The notes beneath the pieces were generated by a model. The model was not told the origin of the DNA. It did no database searches and saw only the letters and a program-made list of their open reading frames with translations. The position numbers were made by a program, and so were the translations under genes. A stretch of DNA of 64,000 nucleotides from Streptomyces eurythermus (GTDB lineage: Bacteria > Actinomycetota > Actinomycetes > Streptomycetales > Streptomycetaceae). Of the stretch, positions 49,088 through 58,241 are shown piece by piece (position 1 is the stretch's first letter; each line of letters starts with the position of its first letter). The DNA lies in the NCBI RefSeq assembly GCF_014649115.1, contig NZ_BMSK01000005.1, positions 347,590 to 411,589 on the forward strand, in the 5' to 3' direction.

Positions 49088-49863
49088 CCCCGTCTCCCCC
49101 CGCACGCCTGCTGGACGGACAGACCGCGCTGGTGACCGGCGCGGGCGGCGGCATCGGCCGCGCCATCGCCCTGCGCTTCGCGGAGCACGGCGCGGCCGTC
49201 GCCGTGCACTGCCGTACGGCGCTCGCCGCCGCCACCGAGGTGGCCGACCGCGTCCGGGCGGCGGGCGGCAGGGCGGTCGTGCTCCAGGCCGACCTCACGG
49301 ACGAGACCGCCTGCCGCCGCCTGGTCGAGGACACGACGGCCTGGTCCGACGGGCACCTGACCGCGCTCGTCAACAACGCGGCCGTCCAGCCCGTCCAGCC
49401 GCTTCCAGAGCTGACGGCCGAGGACTGGCGCACGGTCGTCGACACCAACCTCACCAGCGTCTTCGCCTGCACCCAGGCCGCCGCCGCCCATATGCGCGCC
49501 CACGGCGGCGGCACCATCACCCACATCGCCTCCATCGAGGCCGCCCACCCGGCCCCCGGCCACGCCCACTACGGCGCGGCCAAGGCGGCGGTGGTCATGC
49601 ACGCCCGCGCGGCGGCCCTGGAGTACGGCCCCGACGGCATCCGCGTCAACACGGTCTCGCCCGGGCTGATCGACCGGCCCGGCCTGACCGAGTCCTGGCC
49701 GGACGGCGTACGCCGCTGGCTCGCCGCCGCCCCGGCCGGCCGCCTCGGCCGCCCCCAGGACGTGGCCGACGCCTGCGCCTTCCTCGCCTCCCCGCTCGCC
49801 TCCTGGATCACCGGCCACGACCTGGTGGTGGACGGCGGGGTGACGTCCCGCCCGACCTGGTGA
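49084..49863 (+). CDS. short-chain dehydrogenase/reductase (SDR)
   Basis: The 259-residue classical SDR has the cofactor motif 'TGAGGGIG' (about 20), 'NNAAVQP', catalytic Ser in 'ITHIASIEAA', Tyr-x-x-x-Lys in 'HAHYGAAKAAV', and the C-terminal 'GHDLVVDGGVTSRPTW'. It overlaps the cupin stop as ATGA, the third gene of the iron-box operon. It oxidises or reduces a hydroxyl/carbonyl group; the substrate is unknown. Confidence 0.9.
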   Translation: MTPSPPARLLDGQTALVTGAGGGIGRAIALRFAEHGAAVAVHCRTALAAATEVADRVRAAGGRAVVLQADLTDETACRRLVEDTTAWSDGHLTALVNNAAVQPVQPLPELTAEDWRTVVDTNLTSVFACTQAAAAHMRAHGGGTITHIASIEAAHPAPGHAHYGAAKAAVVMHARAAALEYGPDGIRVNTVSPGLIDRPGLTESWPDGVRRWLAAAPAGRLGRPQDVADACAFLASPLASWITGHDLVVDGGVTSRPTW

Positions 49864-49945
49864 GCACACCGGCCGTTCCCTCCGTACGTATCCCGGGGCC
49901 CTGTCAGGGGACGCGGGCACACGAGGCGACGGACGGAGGCCGGGC

Positions 49946-51790
49946 GTGGGGCGCGGCGCAGAGGCGACACCACGACGACGCGCCCGGCGGGCCGAGGCCC
50001 ACCGGCCCGCCCACCCGGCGCGCCGGTCCGCCGTGCCCGGGTTCCCCGGGCGCTTGCCGTCGGGCCCCCGCTGCCCCGGCCACCCGGCGCCGGCCAGTCT
50101 CCGGCTCCCCGTCCTCCTCGTCCTCCTACTGGGTGTGCTCCTGGGTGTGCTCCTGGCCGCGGCCGCCCCCGCTTCCGCGCACGCCGTGCTGCGGGCGGCG
50201 GACCCCGCCGACGGGACCGTCCTGCATACCGCACCCCGGCACGTGACCCTGCGCTTCAGCGAGTCGGTCGGGCTGCCGGCCGACTCCTTCCGGATCTACG
50301 ACCCCGGCAACCACCGCGTCCGCACCGCCCCCGCCGACCACGCCCCCGGCCGCTCCGACACCGCCCGGGTCACCCTGCCCGCCCGCCTCGCCCCGGGCAC
50401 GTACACCGTGGCCTGGCGGGTGGTGTCGGCCGACAGCCACCCGGTGTCCGGCGCCCTCACCTTCTCGGTGGGCGAGCGCACGGCGGCCCCGCCGGCCCCG
50501 CCCCCGGCGGAGGACCCCGCCACCACCGCCCTGTACACGGTCGCGCGCCACCTCGCCTACCTGTCCCTGGCCCTGCTCCTGGGCGCAGCCGCGTTCGTGG
50601 CGTACTGCCGCCCGGCCACGGCGGCCCACCTGCGTGCCCCCGCCCTGGCCGCCGTCGGCACGCTGCTCGCCGCCACGGCCGCCGGCTACCTCCTGCGGGC
50701 GCCGTACGAGCAGGGCACCTCCCCGGCGACCGCCCTCACCGCTTCCGCCCTCGCCCGCACGGCGACGACCCGCCCCGGCCTGCTGCTCCTGGCCCGCATC
50801 GGGCTGCTGCTCCTGGTGGCGGCGGGTGCGGCCCTGCTGCGCCGGCGCCGCGTCCTCCTTCCGCGCCGCACCACCCTGGCGGTGGGCGCGGTCCTCGCCG
50901 TCGCCCTGTCCCTGACCTGGCCGGCCTCCGGCCACGCGGCGGCCGGCATCCAGGTCCCGGTGGCGATCGTCTCGGCCACCCTGCACCTGCTGGCGATGGC
51001 GGCCTGGCTCGGCGGCCTGGCCGCGCTGCTGTGGACGCTGCGGCACGTCCCGGCACCGGACGGCCTGCCCGTCTCCGTCCCCATCCGCTTCTCCCGCCTG
51101 GCGACCGCCTCGGTGACGGTCCTGGTGCTGACCGGTACCTACCAGTCCTGGCGCGGCCTCGGCTCCTGGCAGGCGCTGACCGGTACCGCGTACGGGCGGA
51201 CCCTGCTGGCCAAACTGGCGGCGGTCGTCGTACTGCTCCTCGCGGCGGCCTGCTCCCGCGCCTGGACCACCCGCCTGACCGAGGCGCCCGCGGTTCCGCA
51301 CCCACGCGCCCTGCGCCGCTCCGTGCTCGCGGAGGCGGCCGTCGCCACGGTCGTCCTGGCCCTGACCACCCTGCTGACCGGCACCGCCCCCGGCCGCGCG
51401 GCGACGGAGTCCGCCCGGGCCGTGACCGCCCCGGAGACGGGCATCCCCGCCGCCTCCGTCACCACGCTCCCCTTCGACACCGGCACCCCCGGCGGGCACG
51501 GCAAGGTCCAGATCACCCTGGACCCCGGCCGGGTGGGCCGGAACTCCGTCCAGGCGGTGGTCTACGGCCCCGACGGCGGCCTCTCCGCGGTCCCGGAACT
51601 CCGCGTCACCCTCACGCTCCCGGACCGGCGCGTGGGCCCCCTGGACACCCGCGTCACGGACCGCGGCGGCTACTGGGCCACCGACGCCTTCACCCTCCCC
51701 CTCCCCGGCACCTGGACCCTGAAGGCGACGGTCCGCGTCTCGGCCCTGGACCAGGTGACGGTGTCGGCACCGGTACGGATGAGGCGGTGA
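49946..51790 (+). CDS. CopC-CopD fusion copper resistance/transport protein
   Basis: The 614-residue protein has a signal/TM at about 50-80 ('LRLPVLLVLLLGVLLGVLLA') ending in 'ASAHAVLRAADPADGTVL', whose His is the CopC N-terminal copper ligand after cleavage. The CopC domain runs to about 175 with 'SADSHPVSGALTF'. The CopD part has about eight TM helices ('HLLAMAAWLGGLAALLWTLR' carries the conserved His), and a periplasmic C-terminal domain follows. YcnJ-like copper import or resistance is inferred. The ~50-residue basic leader is unusually long, so the start may be later. Confidence 0.88.
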   Translation: MGRGAEATPRRRARRAEAHRPAHPARRSAVPGFPGRLPSGPRCPGHPAPASLRLPVLLVLLLGVLLGVLLAAAAPASAHAVLRAADPADGTVLHTAPRHVTLRFSESVGLPADSFRIYDPGNHRVRTAPADHAPGRSDTARVTLPARLAPGTYTVAWRVVSADSHPVSGALTFSVGERTAAPPAPPPAEDPATTALYTVARHLAYLSLALLLGAAAFVAYCRPATAAHLRAPALAAVGTLLAATAAGYLLRAPYEQGTSPATALTASALARTATTRPGLLLLARIGLLLLVAAGAALLRRRRVLLPRRTTLAVGAVLAVALSLTWPASGHAAAGIQVPVAIVSATLHLLAMAAWLGGLAALLWTLRHVPAPDGLPVSVPIRFSRLATASVTVLVLTGTYQSWRGLGSWQALTGTAYGRTLLAKLAAVVVLLLAAACSRAWTTRLTEAPAVPHPRALRRSVLAEAAVATVVLALTTLLTGTAPGRAATESARAVTAPETGIPAASVTTLPFDTGTPGGHGKVQITLDPGRVGRNSVQAVVYGPDGGLSAVPELRVTLTLPDRRVGPLDTRVTDRGGYWATDAFTLPLPGTWTLKATVRVSALDQVTVSAPVRMRR

Positions 51791-51815
51791 GTGCCCCGTC
51801 CCGACCGGCGCACGT

Positions 51816-51930
51816 CGAAGGGCCCCACCGCGAACGGTGGGGCCCTTCGACAACGTGCCCGGTGAGGCACTGGCGGAGGATACGAGATTCGAACTCGTGA
51901 GGGGTTGCCCCCAACACGCTTTCCAAGCGT
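51816..51930. repeat. attachment repeat, left copy (115 bp)
   Basis: Identical to 60929-61043. It contains terminator hairpin CGAAGGGCCCCACC/GGTGGGGCCCTTCG (51816-51849) and the tRNA-Ser 3' fragment (51874-51930, minus strand) to just past the anticodon. It is not a functional tRNA. Confidence 0.93.
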
Positions 51931-52101
51931 TCGTACGGGGGTGCGGCGCGGGCCGTCCCCGTCCTGACCTGCGGCGAAGCGTTCGGGGTGCCCCCGCCCG
52001 GACGGGCCCGGACGGGGGCGAAGGAGACCAGAGCTGAGACCAGCTGAGCCCTTCGGCCTCTACTGACGGTCCCCGCCGTTATGGCTCCGCAGTCGAACGG
52101 G

Positions 52102-53652
52102 TCAGGACAGGCCGTACAACTTGAGCCCGACGTGGTCGACGATCCAGCGATATGCCTCGCCGTCGATGGCGAAGTAGATTCGGCCCACCCGATCCTTGCT
52201 GGTGTGGTCATCGAGCTTGATGTGGGGCTGCCGATCCCAGGTCTTCCCATCGAAGCTGAACTCGTGCAGTCCCTTTATCCGCAGTGGTTCGTCTTCAGGC
52301 GCATAGGTCAAGGCCGTTTGGTTGCCGATCCAGGAGACCAAGGATTCACCGACCCTGCTCTTCTTCCCCTTCCACGCCTTGGCGAGAGCGGCCAGCGAGT
52401 CCAGTGCCTCCCTCATACGCTCGAAGTCCTTGTACGAACATTTGCGCCACTGCGTCTTCGCGTTTGGTGTGAAGACGAGAGCTCCCCCGGATTCCTGGGT
52501 CCACCGGTCCCAGTCACTGGAGAAGTCGCGGCTGACGGAGGCCAGGTGCTGTGCTGCCACCTCAGCCGGCTCTGCAGGCAAAGGCACCGCCTCGGCGTCG
52601 AGGCGAGCCTCCAGGTTCGCAACGTCGATCTCCAGTCTGCCGACCTTGCTCTCCAGGACCTCGTTTTCTTCGAGAAGCTTGAGGGTCTGACTCCGCTCCT
52701 CCGCCAGCTTCGCCTTCAGGAGCACGATCTGTCCGGTCTCGGCTTCCCCTGCCAGGCTCTCGAGAATGGAGTTCGTCTCGGCTGAGCGGACTGCGTCCCA
52801 GTGGCGGTCCCTGCCTCGTGCGACAACGCTGAGAGGGGCGAGGAGTCGCATCATCGTGCGCAGGAGCGCCTCATGGTCGCCGCAGAGTTCGTTCGATCCC
52901 CACCATGGATTGCGGGCTTCCAGCGTGGGCCAGTACAGCCGCGCACCGTCCCTGGGGAGCAGGCTTCGGTCCACGCTTGTGTTGAAGGAATCGAAGGCCA
53001 GCCAACCCGAAATCACCACCACATGGGCTAGACCTGCAAGACGGCGTGCGGCTTTGCGCGCGAAAGCATCAGAAGGCCCCATCATGCGGATTGATGAGAC
53101 GGCGAGGACGGGAAGCCGCCTCTGTGGGCTGCCCAGGCGCTCCAGCACTGCGGGAACCTGAGCGGCAAGAACCGGCGTCGCGGCTGCGGCGATCTTGTCG
53201 GATCCCTCCGAGCGGTGGAGTTCGGGGTCAGCCATGATTCCGTTGAGCGCGCGAGGCGGCTTCAGGTCTTCCACTGTCGCTGGCGCGAGCACGCCACCAC
53301 TCTTCCGCCCCATTGCGACACGGAAGCGCGTCTTCTCGTCGTATTGGGACGCAGTCAGCTGGCATACGAACCGGCCGCCTCGAGGCAGGTCCTGTTCGAT
53401 TTCCATCCGCAAGGCCCGCACGTCGTTGCTGACAGCGACAGGGGTCCAGGTCACATGCTGGTCGGGCCTGCCAGGGCCGTGTCCAGGGACCGTGATCTGG
53501 CCGCTGTCGACCATGAGATCCGTGGCTGACAACCCGGTCGATCCTGGGTCTAGGTGCTCTTCCATATGTGACAGGAGTCGCTCGAAGGCGGCTGGGGCGC
53601 CGCCCTCACCCGCCACGCCTACCTCGAAGCCGACGACGTACAGCTGCTGCAT
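52102..53652 (-). CDS. unrecognised coiled-coil protein (516 aa), island
   Basis: The start ATG 53652 follows AAGGGGAC. N-terminal residues ~1-150 form a globular alpha/beta domain, the middle is alpha/beta ('LPVLAVSSIRMMGPSDAFAR', 'LAHVVVISGWLAFDSFNTSV'), and residues ~300-350 form a coiled coil ('RSQTLKLLEENEVLESKVGR'). The C-terminal ~50 residues ('VGRIYFAIDGEAYRWIVDHV', then 'GLKLYG') resemble short beta modules at the end of many mobile-element proteins. No P-loop or nuclease motif. It is transcribed alone. A role in island maintenance or defence is speculation. Confidence 0.65.
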   Translation of the reverse strand: MQQLYVVGFEVGVAGEGGAPAAFERLLSHMEEHLDPGSTGLSATDLMVDSGQITVPGHGPGRPDQHVTWTPVAVSNDVRALRMEIEQDLPRGGRFVCQLTASQYDEKTRFRVAMGRKSGGVLAPATVEDLKPPRALNGIMADPELHRSEGSDKIAAAATPVLAAQVPAVLERLGSPQRRLPVLAVSSIRMMGPSDAFARKAARRLAGLAHVVVISGWLAFDSFNTSVDRSLLPRDGARLYWPTLEARNPWWGSNELCGDHEALLRTMMRLLAPLSVVARGRDRHWDAVRSAETNSILESLAGEAETGQIVLLKAKLAEERSQTLKLLEENEVLESKVGRLEIDVANLEARLDAEAVPLPAEPAEVAAQHLASVSRDFSSDWDRWTQESGGALVFTPNAKTQWRKCSYKDFERMREALDSLAALAKAWKGKKSRVGESLVSWIGNQTALTYAPEDEPLRIKGLHEFSFDGKTWDRQPHIKLDDHTSKDRVGRIYFAIDGEAYRWIVDHVGLKLYGLS

Positions 53653-53854
53653 AGAGTCCCCTTACACCGTTCGAGGTTCAGGGCGACGAGCTGCCCTCCG
53701 CGCCATAACCGGGGCAGCATACTGTCACGGCAACACCCGGCCAGCGCAGTCAAGTTCGGTGTACGAGGCCAGTGGCTGCCCCTCCTCCGGCAGTCCGAGC
53801 GAACGAAGTCGGTGGCGCTGCTCGTACGCCTGTTTCCCGAATTGATCAGCTCGA
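53653..53854. other. gap between coiled-coil gene and ATP-binding gene
   Basis: About 200 bp with no convincing gene seen; it presumably carries the promoter of the leftward coiled-coil gene. Confidence 0.4.
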
Positions 53855-54381
53855 CTACAGCTCGCGCAGGCCGGTCAGGACTCGCCCGATGAGCATCGGA
53901 GCGACCTGTCGGCCGCGCAGACCTGGCTCTCCCAGGGCGCTGCTGGGACGAGCGGGAACCTCTGCCCAGACGATCTTCCCGGGGTGTGGCTGCGTGGGGA
54001 GTAGCCCCAGCGGTTGGCCATGGTCTGGATGAGGACGAGTCCGCGGCTCCCGGTGGCGCTGGCGTCACTGGCACGAGGTGCTGGCGGTCGCGGGTCGGGG
54101 TCACTGACCGCGAGGATGATGCCGCCATCGGTGGGCCTGAGCATGAGCACGATCGTGCCGATGCTGGCGGAATGAGCGGCAGCTTCAGGCGTCTTCGTAG
54201 GGCGTGCGTGCTGGATCGCGTTAATAGCCAGCTCCGAGACGAGGAGTCGGGCGACTTCGATCCCCTCGTCACGGAAGCGCCAGCGCTGGAGGATGTCGGC
54301 TGTGTGACGTCGGGCCCACGCGACGGCGTTGGGGGTGGCGGCGAGGTTCAGTTCGCTGGTGGACGGGGGGACCTGGTTCAT
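53855..54381 (-). pseudogene. ATP-binding regulator (HATPase_c_2), frameshifted
   Basis: The N-terminal ~130 residues are a typical RsbW-like GHKL protein: 'LLVSELAINAIQHARP' (N-box), 'VSDPDPRPP', 'GSRGLVLIQTMANRWGY'. After 'SHTPG' the frame leaves the family pattern and runs to a stop at 53875. One base more in the G-run at about 53981 restores 'KIVWAEVPA', the family's usual end, and a stop at 53855-53857. This suggests a one-base deletion (or a sequencing error). The active-site part is intact, so a truncated product may still work. It is the last gene of the leftward cluster. Confidence 0.7.
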
Positions 54382-54499
54382 GCGGGTGGCTCCCTCGGCG
54401 GCGTGGCCGGGCGGATGCGGGGCGCCGTGGCGTGAGTGGTGCCCGCGGGGCCGGGGCGGCTAGGGACGGGGTGTCCCGGCCCCGCGGGCTGCTTGAGGG

Positions 54500-55237
54500 C
54501 TACTTTGTAGCGACGACGTAGACGCTGCCCCAGCGGCGACGCGGGTTGGCCAGAGTGGGGTCGAAGGTCCAGGGTTCGACGGTGGTGAAGCCGGCCACGG
54601 TGAAGAGCTGGACGAGCTTCTCGTGGTCATACGCCCACAGGTGCGGGGTGTACGTGGGGTCGTCGTCCTGGTCACGGAAGACGAGGTTCACAAGGTCCAG
54701 CCGCGTGTTGATGTCGCCACGGCAGTCGCGCTTGGCGTACCAGCGCTCGATCGTCTCGTCGGTGGCGTCCAGGGGGCCGGGGTACTGGCTCAAGGCGAAG
54801 GCGGCGTCGGGGACGCCGGTGATGATCCGTCCGCCTGGAACGATGACGCGGTGTGCCTCGCGGACGTAGTGCTTGGCCGAGCGCGGGTAGTCGATGTGCT
54901 CCAGGAAGTGCTCGGAGAAGATCTCCTCGGTGCTGTTGTCCTGGAGGGGGATGCCTTCGCGGATGTCCCAAAGGAGGTCGGCCGGCGGGACGAGGTCGAT
55001 GTTGAAGAAGCCGTCGATCCGGTGGGCTCCGCCGCCGATCTGGACCTTGGCGGGTTTGTCGTCGATGCGGCCGTTGGGCCAGGAGCGCCGGCTGGTGTGG
55101 TGGTAGCGGTGGACGTCGATCTCCTTGGCGGCGGCCCGGAGGGTGCGGGCAAGGCCGTGGGTGGTGGCGGGGTCGGCGAGGACGGAGGCGATCTGTTCGC
55201 CGAGGAGGTCGACGGAGGGCATGCCGGAGGGACGCAT
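54500..55237 (-). CDS. class I SAM-dependent methyltransferase
   Basis: The 245-residue methyltransferase-11-like protein starts at ATG 55237 behind AGGAGA. Its motif I equivalent is 'VQIGGGAHRIDGFFNIDL' (the GxGxG loop is altered to GGG). Motif post-I lies around 'PPADLLWDIREGIP', motif II/III is 'EEIFSEHFLEHIDYP' and 'AHRVIVPGGRIITGVPD'. It resembles methyltransferases of sugar/nucleotide modification clusters rather than DNA methylases. It follows the unknown 464-aa gene by about 60 bp. Substrate is unknown. Confidence 0.85.
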   Translation of the reverse strand: MRPSGMPSVDLLGEQIASVLADPATTHGLARTLRAAAKEIDVHRYHHTSRRSWPNGRIDDKPAKVQIGGGAHRIDGFFNIDLVPPADLLWDIREGIPLQDNSTEEIFSEHFLEHIDYPRSAKHYVREAHRVIVPGGRIITGVPDAAFALSQYPGPLDATDETIERWYAKRDCRGDINTRLDLVNLVFRDQDDDPTYTPHLWAYDHEKLVQLFTVAGFTTVEPWTFDPTLANPRRRWGSVYVVATK

Positions 55238-55300
55238 CACGGATCTCCTGCGTGTGAGGTTGCTCAGGGCGGGGTGGGCCGCGAATGGTGGCGGGGGTGA

Positions 55301-56695
55301 TCAGGCGGCGCTGGGCGCGGGAGCGGTCCACTGGTTGTTGCGCATGAGGGTGTACTTGATGTCCACGAGGCGCGGGGTGATGGTCAGCGAGAGCTCCTCG
55401 GCCGGGTGGAGGCGGCCCGTGTCGTCCTGCTCGGCACGCCAGACGCGGTAGTCGAGGTTGGGGTAGGCCGGGTTGATGCCGATCTCGCCCTTGGGCATCG
55501 TGCCGTTGAACGGGGCGATGATGTCCATGTGGTTCCAGTAGTTCCAGACTTGCAGTGCCTTGTGCTGGTCGAAGTAGAAGTAGAAGTCGGGGTAGCGGCC
55601 GAAGGTGCGCAGTTCTCGGTGGATGAGGTGGCCGAGGAGCGGCCCGAACTGGGTGGCGAGGGAGTCGAATTCCCAGCGCGTGTGGTGCCAGGCTTCGGGG
55701 GCCTCGCCGGGCGCGAAGAGGCGGGCGGCGACGAGGTAGCTGATCCGCTCGACCAGGTACGCGCTCGCGTGGCTGGTGTCGATGGTCGAATCGACTCGGT
55801 GGATGAGTGCGGCCAGCTGCTTGGGGCAAGGCCTGAACCTCGCGAGGTCGAACTTGCCAGCCATGGCGGGGAAGGAGGCGAACAGCATCTCCTTGTACAG
55901 CCAGTTGTTCAGCTCACCGAGCTCGGCCAGGCTCCGGGTGTGGTGCGAGGTCGAGTGGAGCATCAGGTACTCGGCGACCGCTTCGAAGTACAGGTAGCCG
56001 AGGATCGGCAGTCGGGGGATCGTCTCGTCGAGCAGCTTGAGGAACGGCACGGCGTCGACCTGGGTGCCCTGGTAGGCGACGGCGGCAGTGGCGGCGAGGA
56101 ACGCGGCCGAGTTCTTGACCCGGCTGACGACGGTCTCGCGTAGCTGGTGTCGTTCGTTCTTGCTCAGCAGGTATTCGAGGTGGCTGTAGATCTGCAGGTG
56201 GATGAGGCCCAGCCGCAGGTAGTCCACGCCGGCGAGACCGCGATACGCCTGCGGCGGAGTGTCGATCTCGAAGATCAGCGGGGTGGGGACGCGTTCGGTG
56301 ACGCCGAGTTTGGCCAGGAAGGTCGGTGCTTCCTTGGTCAGGACGTAGGCGCCGAGGTTGTGCATGCGGAAGCCCTGGTCGGTCGCGGTGAGCGGCGCGC
56401 AGTAGATGCTTCCGACGAGGCAGCCGCCCGACGGGTAGAGCACTCCCTGCCGGCTGATCTCCTCCAGGGCGTGGGTGACGTGCAGAAGGTGCAGCTTGCC
56501 GTTTCCGCTCAGGGCCTCGAAGAGGGCATTCTGCCGCAGCAGGTGGCCGTTCGGGGTCTCCTCGGCGAGACGTCGGTCCCAGCCTGCGGCTTGGGTGGCG
56601 AGCGGGTTGCTGTGGTCGGCGGGGCTGGGGATGAGAGTGGAGTCGAAGAAGGCGTGGGCGTCGGCCCACAGGTGGTAGGCGTCGAGGAAGTCCAT
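55301..56695 (-). CDS. unrecognised 464-aa protein, island
   Basis: Start ATG 56695, 2 bp after the HD gene's stop. Globular, mostly helical: 'MDFLDAYHLWADAHAFFDST', 'HALEEISRQGVLYPSGGCLV', 'GLIHLQIYSHLEYLLSKNER', 'YLYFEAVAEYLMLHS', 'YPDFYFYFDQHKALQVWNYW'. There is no signal, no P-loop and no recognisable metal site, although several His/Asp/Cys residues recur. Coupling to an HD phosphohydrolase and a methyltransferase suggests an enzyme or substrate-binding partner. I do not recognise the family. Confidence 0.72.
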   Translation of the reverse strand: MDFLDAYHLWADAHAFFDSTLIPSPADHSNPLATQAAGWDRRLAEETPNGHLLRQNALFEALSGNGKLHLLHVTHALEEISRQGVLYPSGGCLVGSIYCAPLTATDQGFRMHNLGAYVLTKEAPTFLAKLGVTERVPTPLIFEIDTPPQAYRGLAGVDYLRLGLIHLQIYSHLEYLLSKNERHQLRETVVSRVKNSAAFLAATAAVAYQGTQVDAVPFLKLLDETIPRLPILGYLYFEAVAEYLMLHSTSHHTRSLAELGELNNWLYKEMLFASFPAMAGKFDLARFRPCPKQLAALIHRVDSTIDTSHASAYLVERISYLVAARLFAPGEAPEAWHHTRWEFDSLATQFGPLLGHLIHRELRTFGRYPDFYFYFDQHKALQVWNYWNHMDIIAPFNGTMPKGEIGINPAYPNLDYRVWRAEQDDTGRLHPAEELSLTITPRLVDIKYTLMRNNQWTAPAPSAA

Positions 56696-56697
56696 GG

Positions 56698-57462
56698 TCA
56701 GACCAGGCCCTTCTCGGCGAGCGCATAGCGGACGGCAGCGGTGCCGCCGGCCCCGGCGAGGTAGGCCCGCTCCGAGACCAAGACCAGGTCGAAGGCGAGG
56801 CCGCGCAACCGGTCGAAGGCGGGCTCGCGGACGTACCGGGCGTCCGGCCACCACTTCAGCTTCGGCAGGCGGTAGCGGTCCAGGGCGTCGGCGGCCTTGA
56901 CCACGTCGGTGATGTGCTCGGCCCGGGCGTGGTCGGACTTGTCATCCGCGGTGAACGCCTCGTACGGAATGTCGTGCAGTCGGACAGCGGTGGCCGCCTG
57001 CACGATCCGCCGGGGTGTGGCGGCGAGACCGAAGTGGCCCCAGACGGTGCCGGCGTTCGCGGCGAGCCAGATGGCCGCGCGGGCGCCATGTCCGCGGTCG
57101 TCCTGGTCGTGGCACCGCTGGCAGTCGTGTACGGCGGCGGCGAGGATGGCCGTGGCGGCGTCGGCGTCGTCGAGGTCGTTCGCCTCGGCGAGGACTGCGG
57201 CGAGCGCCGCCGTCCTCATGGCGTGCCGGACGCCATGGAGCGAGGTGTACAGGCGGGAGTCTGCCCACCACCGGGTGGGCAGACCGCCGTGCGCGAGCAG
57301 CTCCTTCGACTGCGGGCGCAAGACCAGCCGCGTATCCGGCGGGAGGTCGGGCCTGTTGTCGCTGATCCACGCGATGGTGGCGTGGTCCATGTGCTGGTGG
57401 ATGGGAAGCTGCCCTCGGGCAGCAAGGTCAGTCAGACTTGCGGTCAACGGGGTCGTGCTCAC
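56698..57462 (-). CDS. HD-domain phosphohydrolase-like protein
   Basis: The 254-residue protein has the HD metal-site order: His in 'SLHGVRHAMR', HD in 'AAAVHDCQRC', His in 'DDRGHGARAAIWLA', and a later Asp in 'VVKAADALDRYRL'. HD proteins hydrolyse phosphate esters of nucleotides. GTG 57462 is preceded by AAGGGGGG. It sits between the CYTH gene and the 464-aa gene, almost touching the latter, so nucleotide turnover is the likely theme. Confidence 0.85.
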   Translation of the reverse strand: MSTTPLTASLTDLAARGQLPIHQHMDHATIAWISDNRPDLPPDTRLVLRPQSKELLAHGGLPTRWWADSRLYTSLHGVRHAMRTAALAAVLAEANDLDDADAATAILAAAVHDCQRCHDQDDRGHGARAAIWLAANAGTVWGHFGLAATPRRIVQAATAVRLHDIPYEAFTADDKSDHARAEHITDVVKAADALDRYRLPKLKWWPDARYVREPAFDRLRGLAFDLVLVSERAYLAGAGGTAAVRYALAEKGLV

Positions 57463-57498
57463 TCGTGCCCCCCTTGGTGGTCTCCGCGGTGATGTTCC

Positions 57499-58083
57499 TT
57501 ACCGGATCGGCGCTGCCTGCTGCTTGCGCTCCTTGCGCTCCTTCTCGGCCGCCTCGAAGGCGGCGGTGAAGTCGGCCAGCTCCTGCTCCGTCATCAGGCT
57601 CACGCCGAGTGCCGTGGCGACGTCTGTGATCTTGGCCTCGGCCTCGGCGCGGGCGGCGTCCGAGGCGCCGTCCTCCAGCAAAACCTCGAACTCGGCGTGG
57701 TAACCCCACGCCTCACTCCACTTGACCGCGATCTCGACGTCGTCGAGGCGGAAGTTGTGACGGAAGTTGAACGCCTCGTGCATCGCCGTCTCGAACCCGA
57801 GGGCGTTGAACACCTTCACCGCGGCGGGAACGTCGGCGGGGGCGATGGCGAACTCGGTCTCCGCGAAGGCTGCACCCTGGCCGATCTTGCTCCCCTTCAG
57901 GGTGATCTTGGCGGTGCTGGCGGTGGTGTTGTTGGTGACCTTCAGGAGCTGGTCGGGGAGCACATAGAAGTAGATGTGCTTGTCGTCGGGTCCCAGGTCC
58001 TCCCCATCCGCTTTCAGGCGGGTGACGAGCTGGTCGTGGACCTCCTTGGTGAAGCGGGCGCGCATCTCGATCTCGACGGCCAC
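57499..58083 (-). CDS. CYTH-domain protein (adenylate cyclase IV/triphosphatase-like)
   Basis: The 194-residue protein begins with the CYTH motif 'VEIEMRARF' (ExExK with Arg for Lys). 'KITLKG' and 'WGYHAEFEVLLED' supply further basic and acidic tunnel residues. The C-terminal ~25 residues are Lys/Glu-rich. CYTH enzymes bind triphosphates in a tunnel and act as adenylate cyclases, thiamine- or inorganic triphosphatases. The GTG 58083 lies behind GAGGAGG. Which reaction it does is not clear. Confidence 0.85.
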   Translation of the reverse strand: MAVEIEMRARFTKEVHDQLVTRLKADGEDLGPDDKHIYFYVLPDQLLKVTNNTTASTAKITLKGSKIGQGAAFAETEFAIAPADVPAAVKVFNALGFETAMHEAFNFRHNFRLDDVEIAVKWSEAWGYHAEFEVLLEDGASDAARAEAEAKITDVATALGVSLMTEQELADFTAAFEAAEKERKERKQQAAPIR

Positions 58084-58241
58084 GGGGCTGCTGCCTCCTC
58101 GTTTCAGGCATGGCGAAGCCAGCCGGACCCTGCTGTGCGGGGGCTGTCCGGTCGGGCGAACGTTATGGGGATGGTGGTCGAGCGCGGGGTGATGCGGCCG
58201 ATGCGGGCGCCGGCCGCATCACCCCGGTGGATCGATGGGGG

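Noticed and set aside
51874..51930. Second tRNA-Ser(GGA) gene
   Set aside because: The fragment lacks the 5' half (D-arm and acceptor 5' strand).
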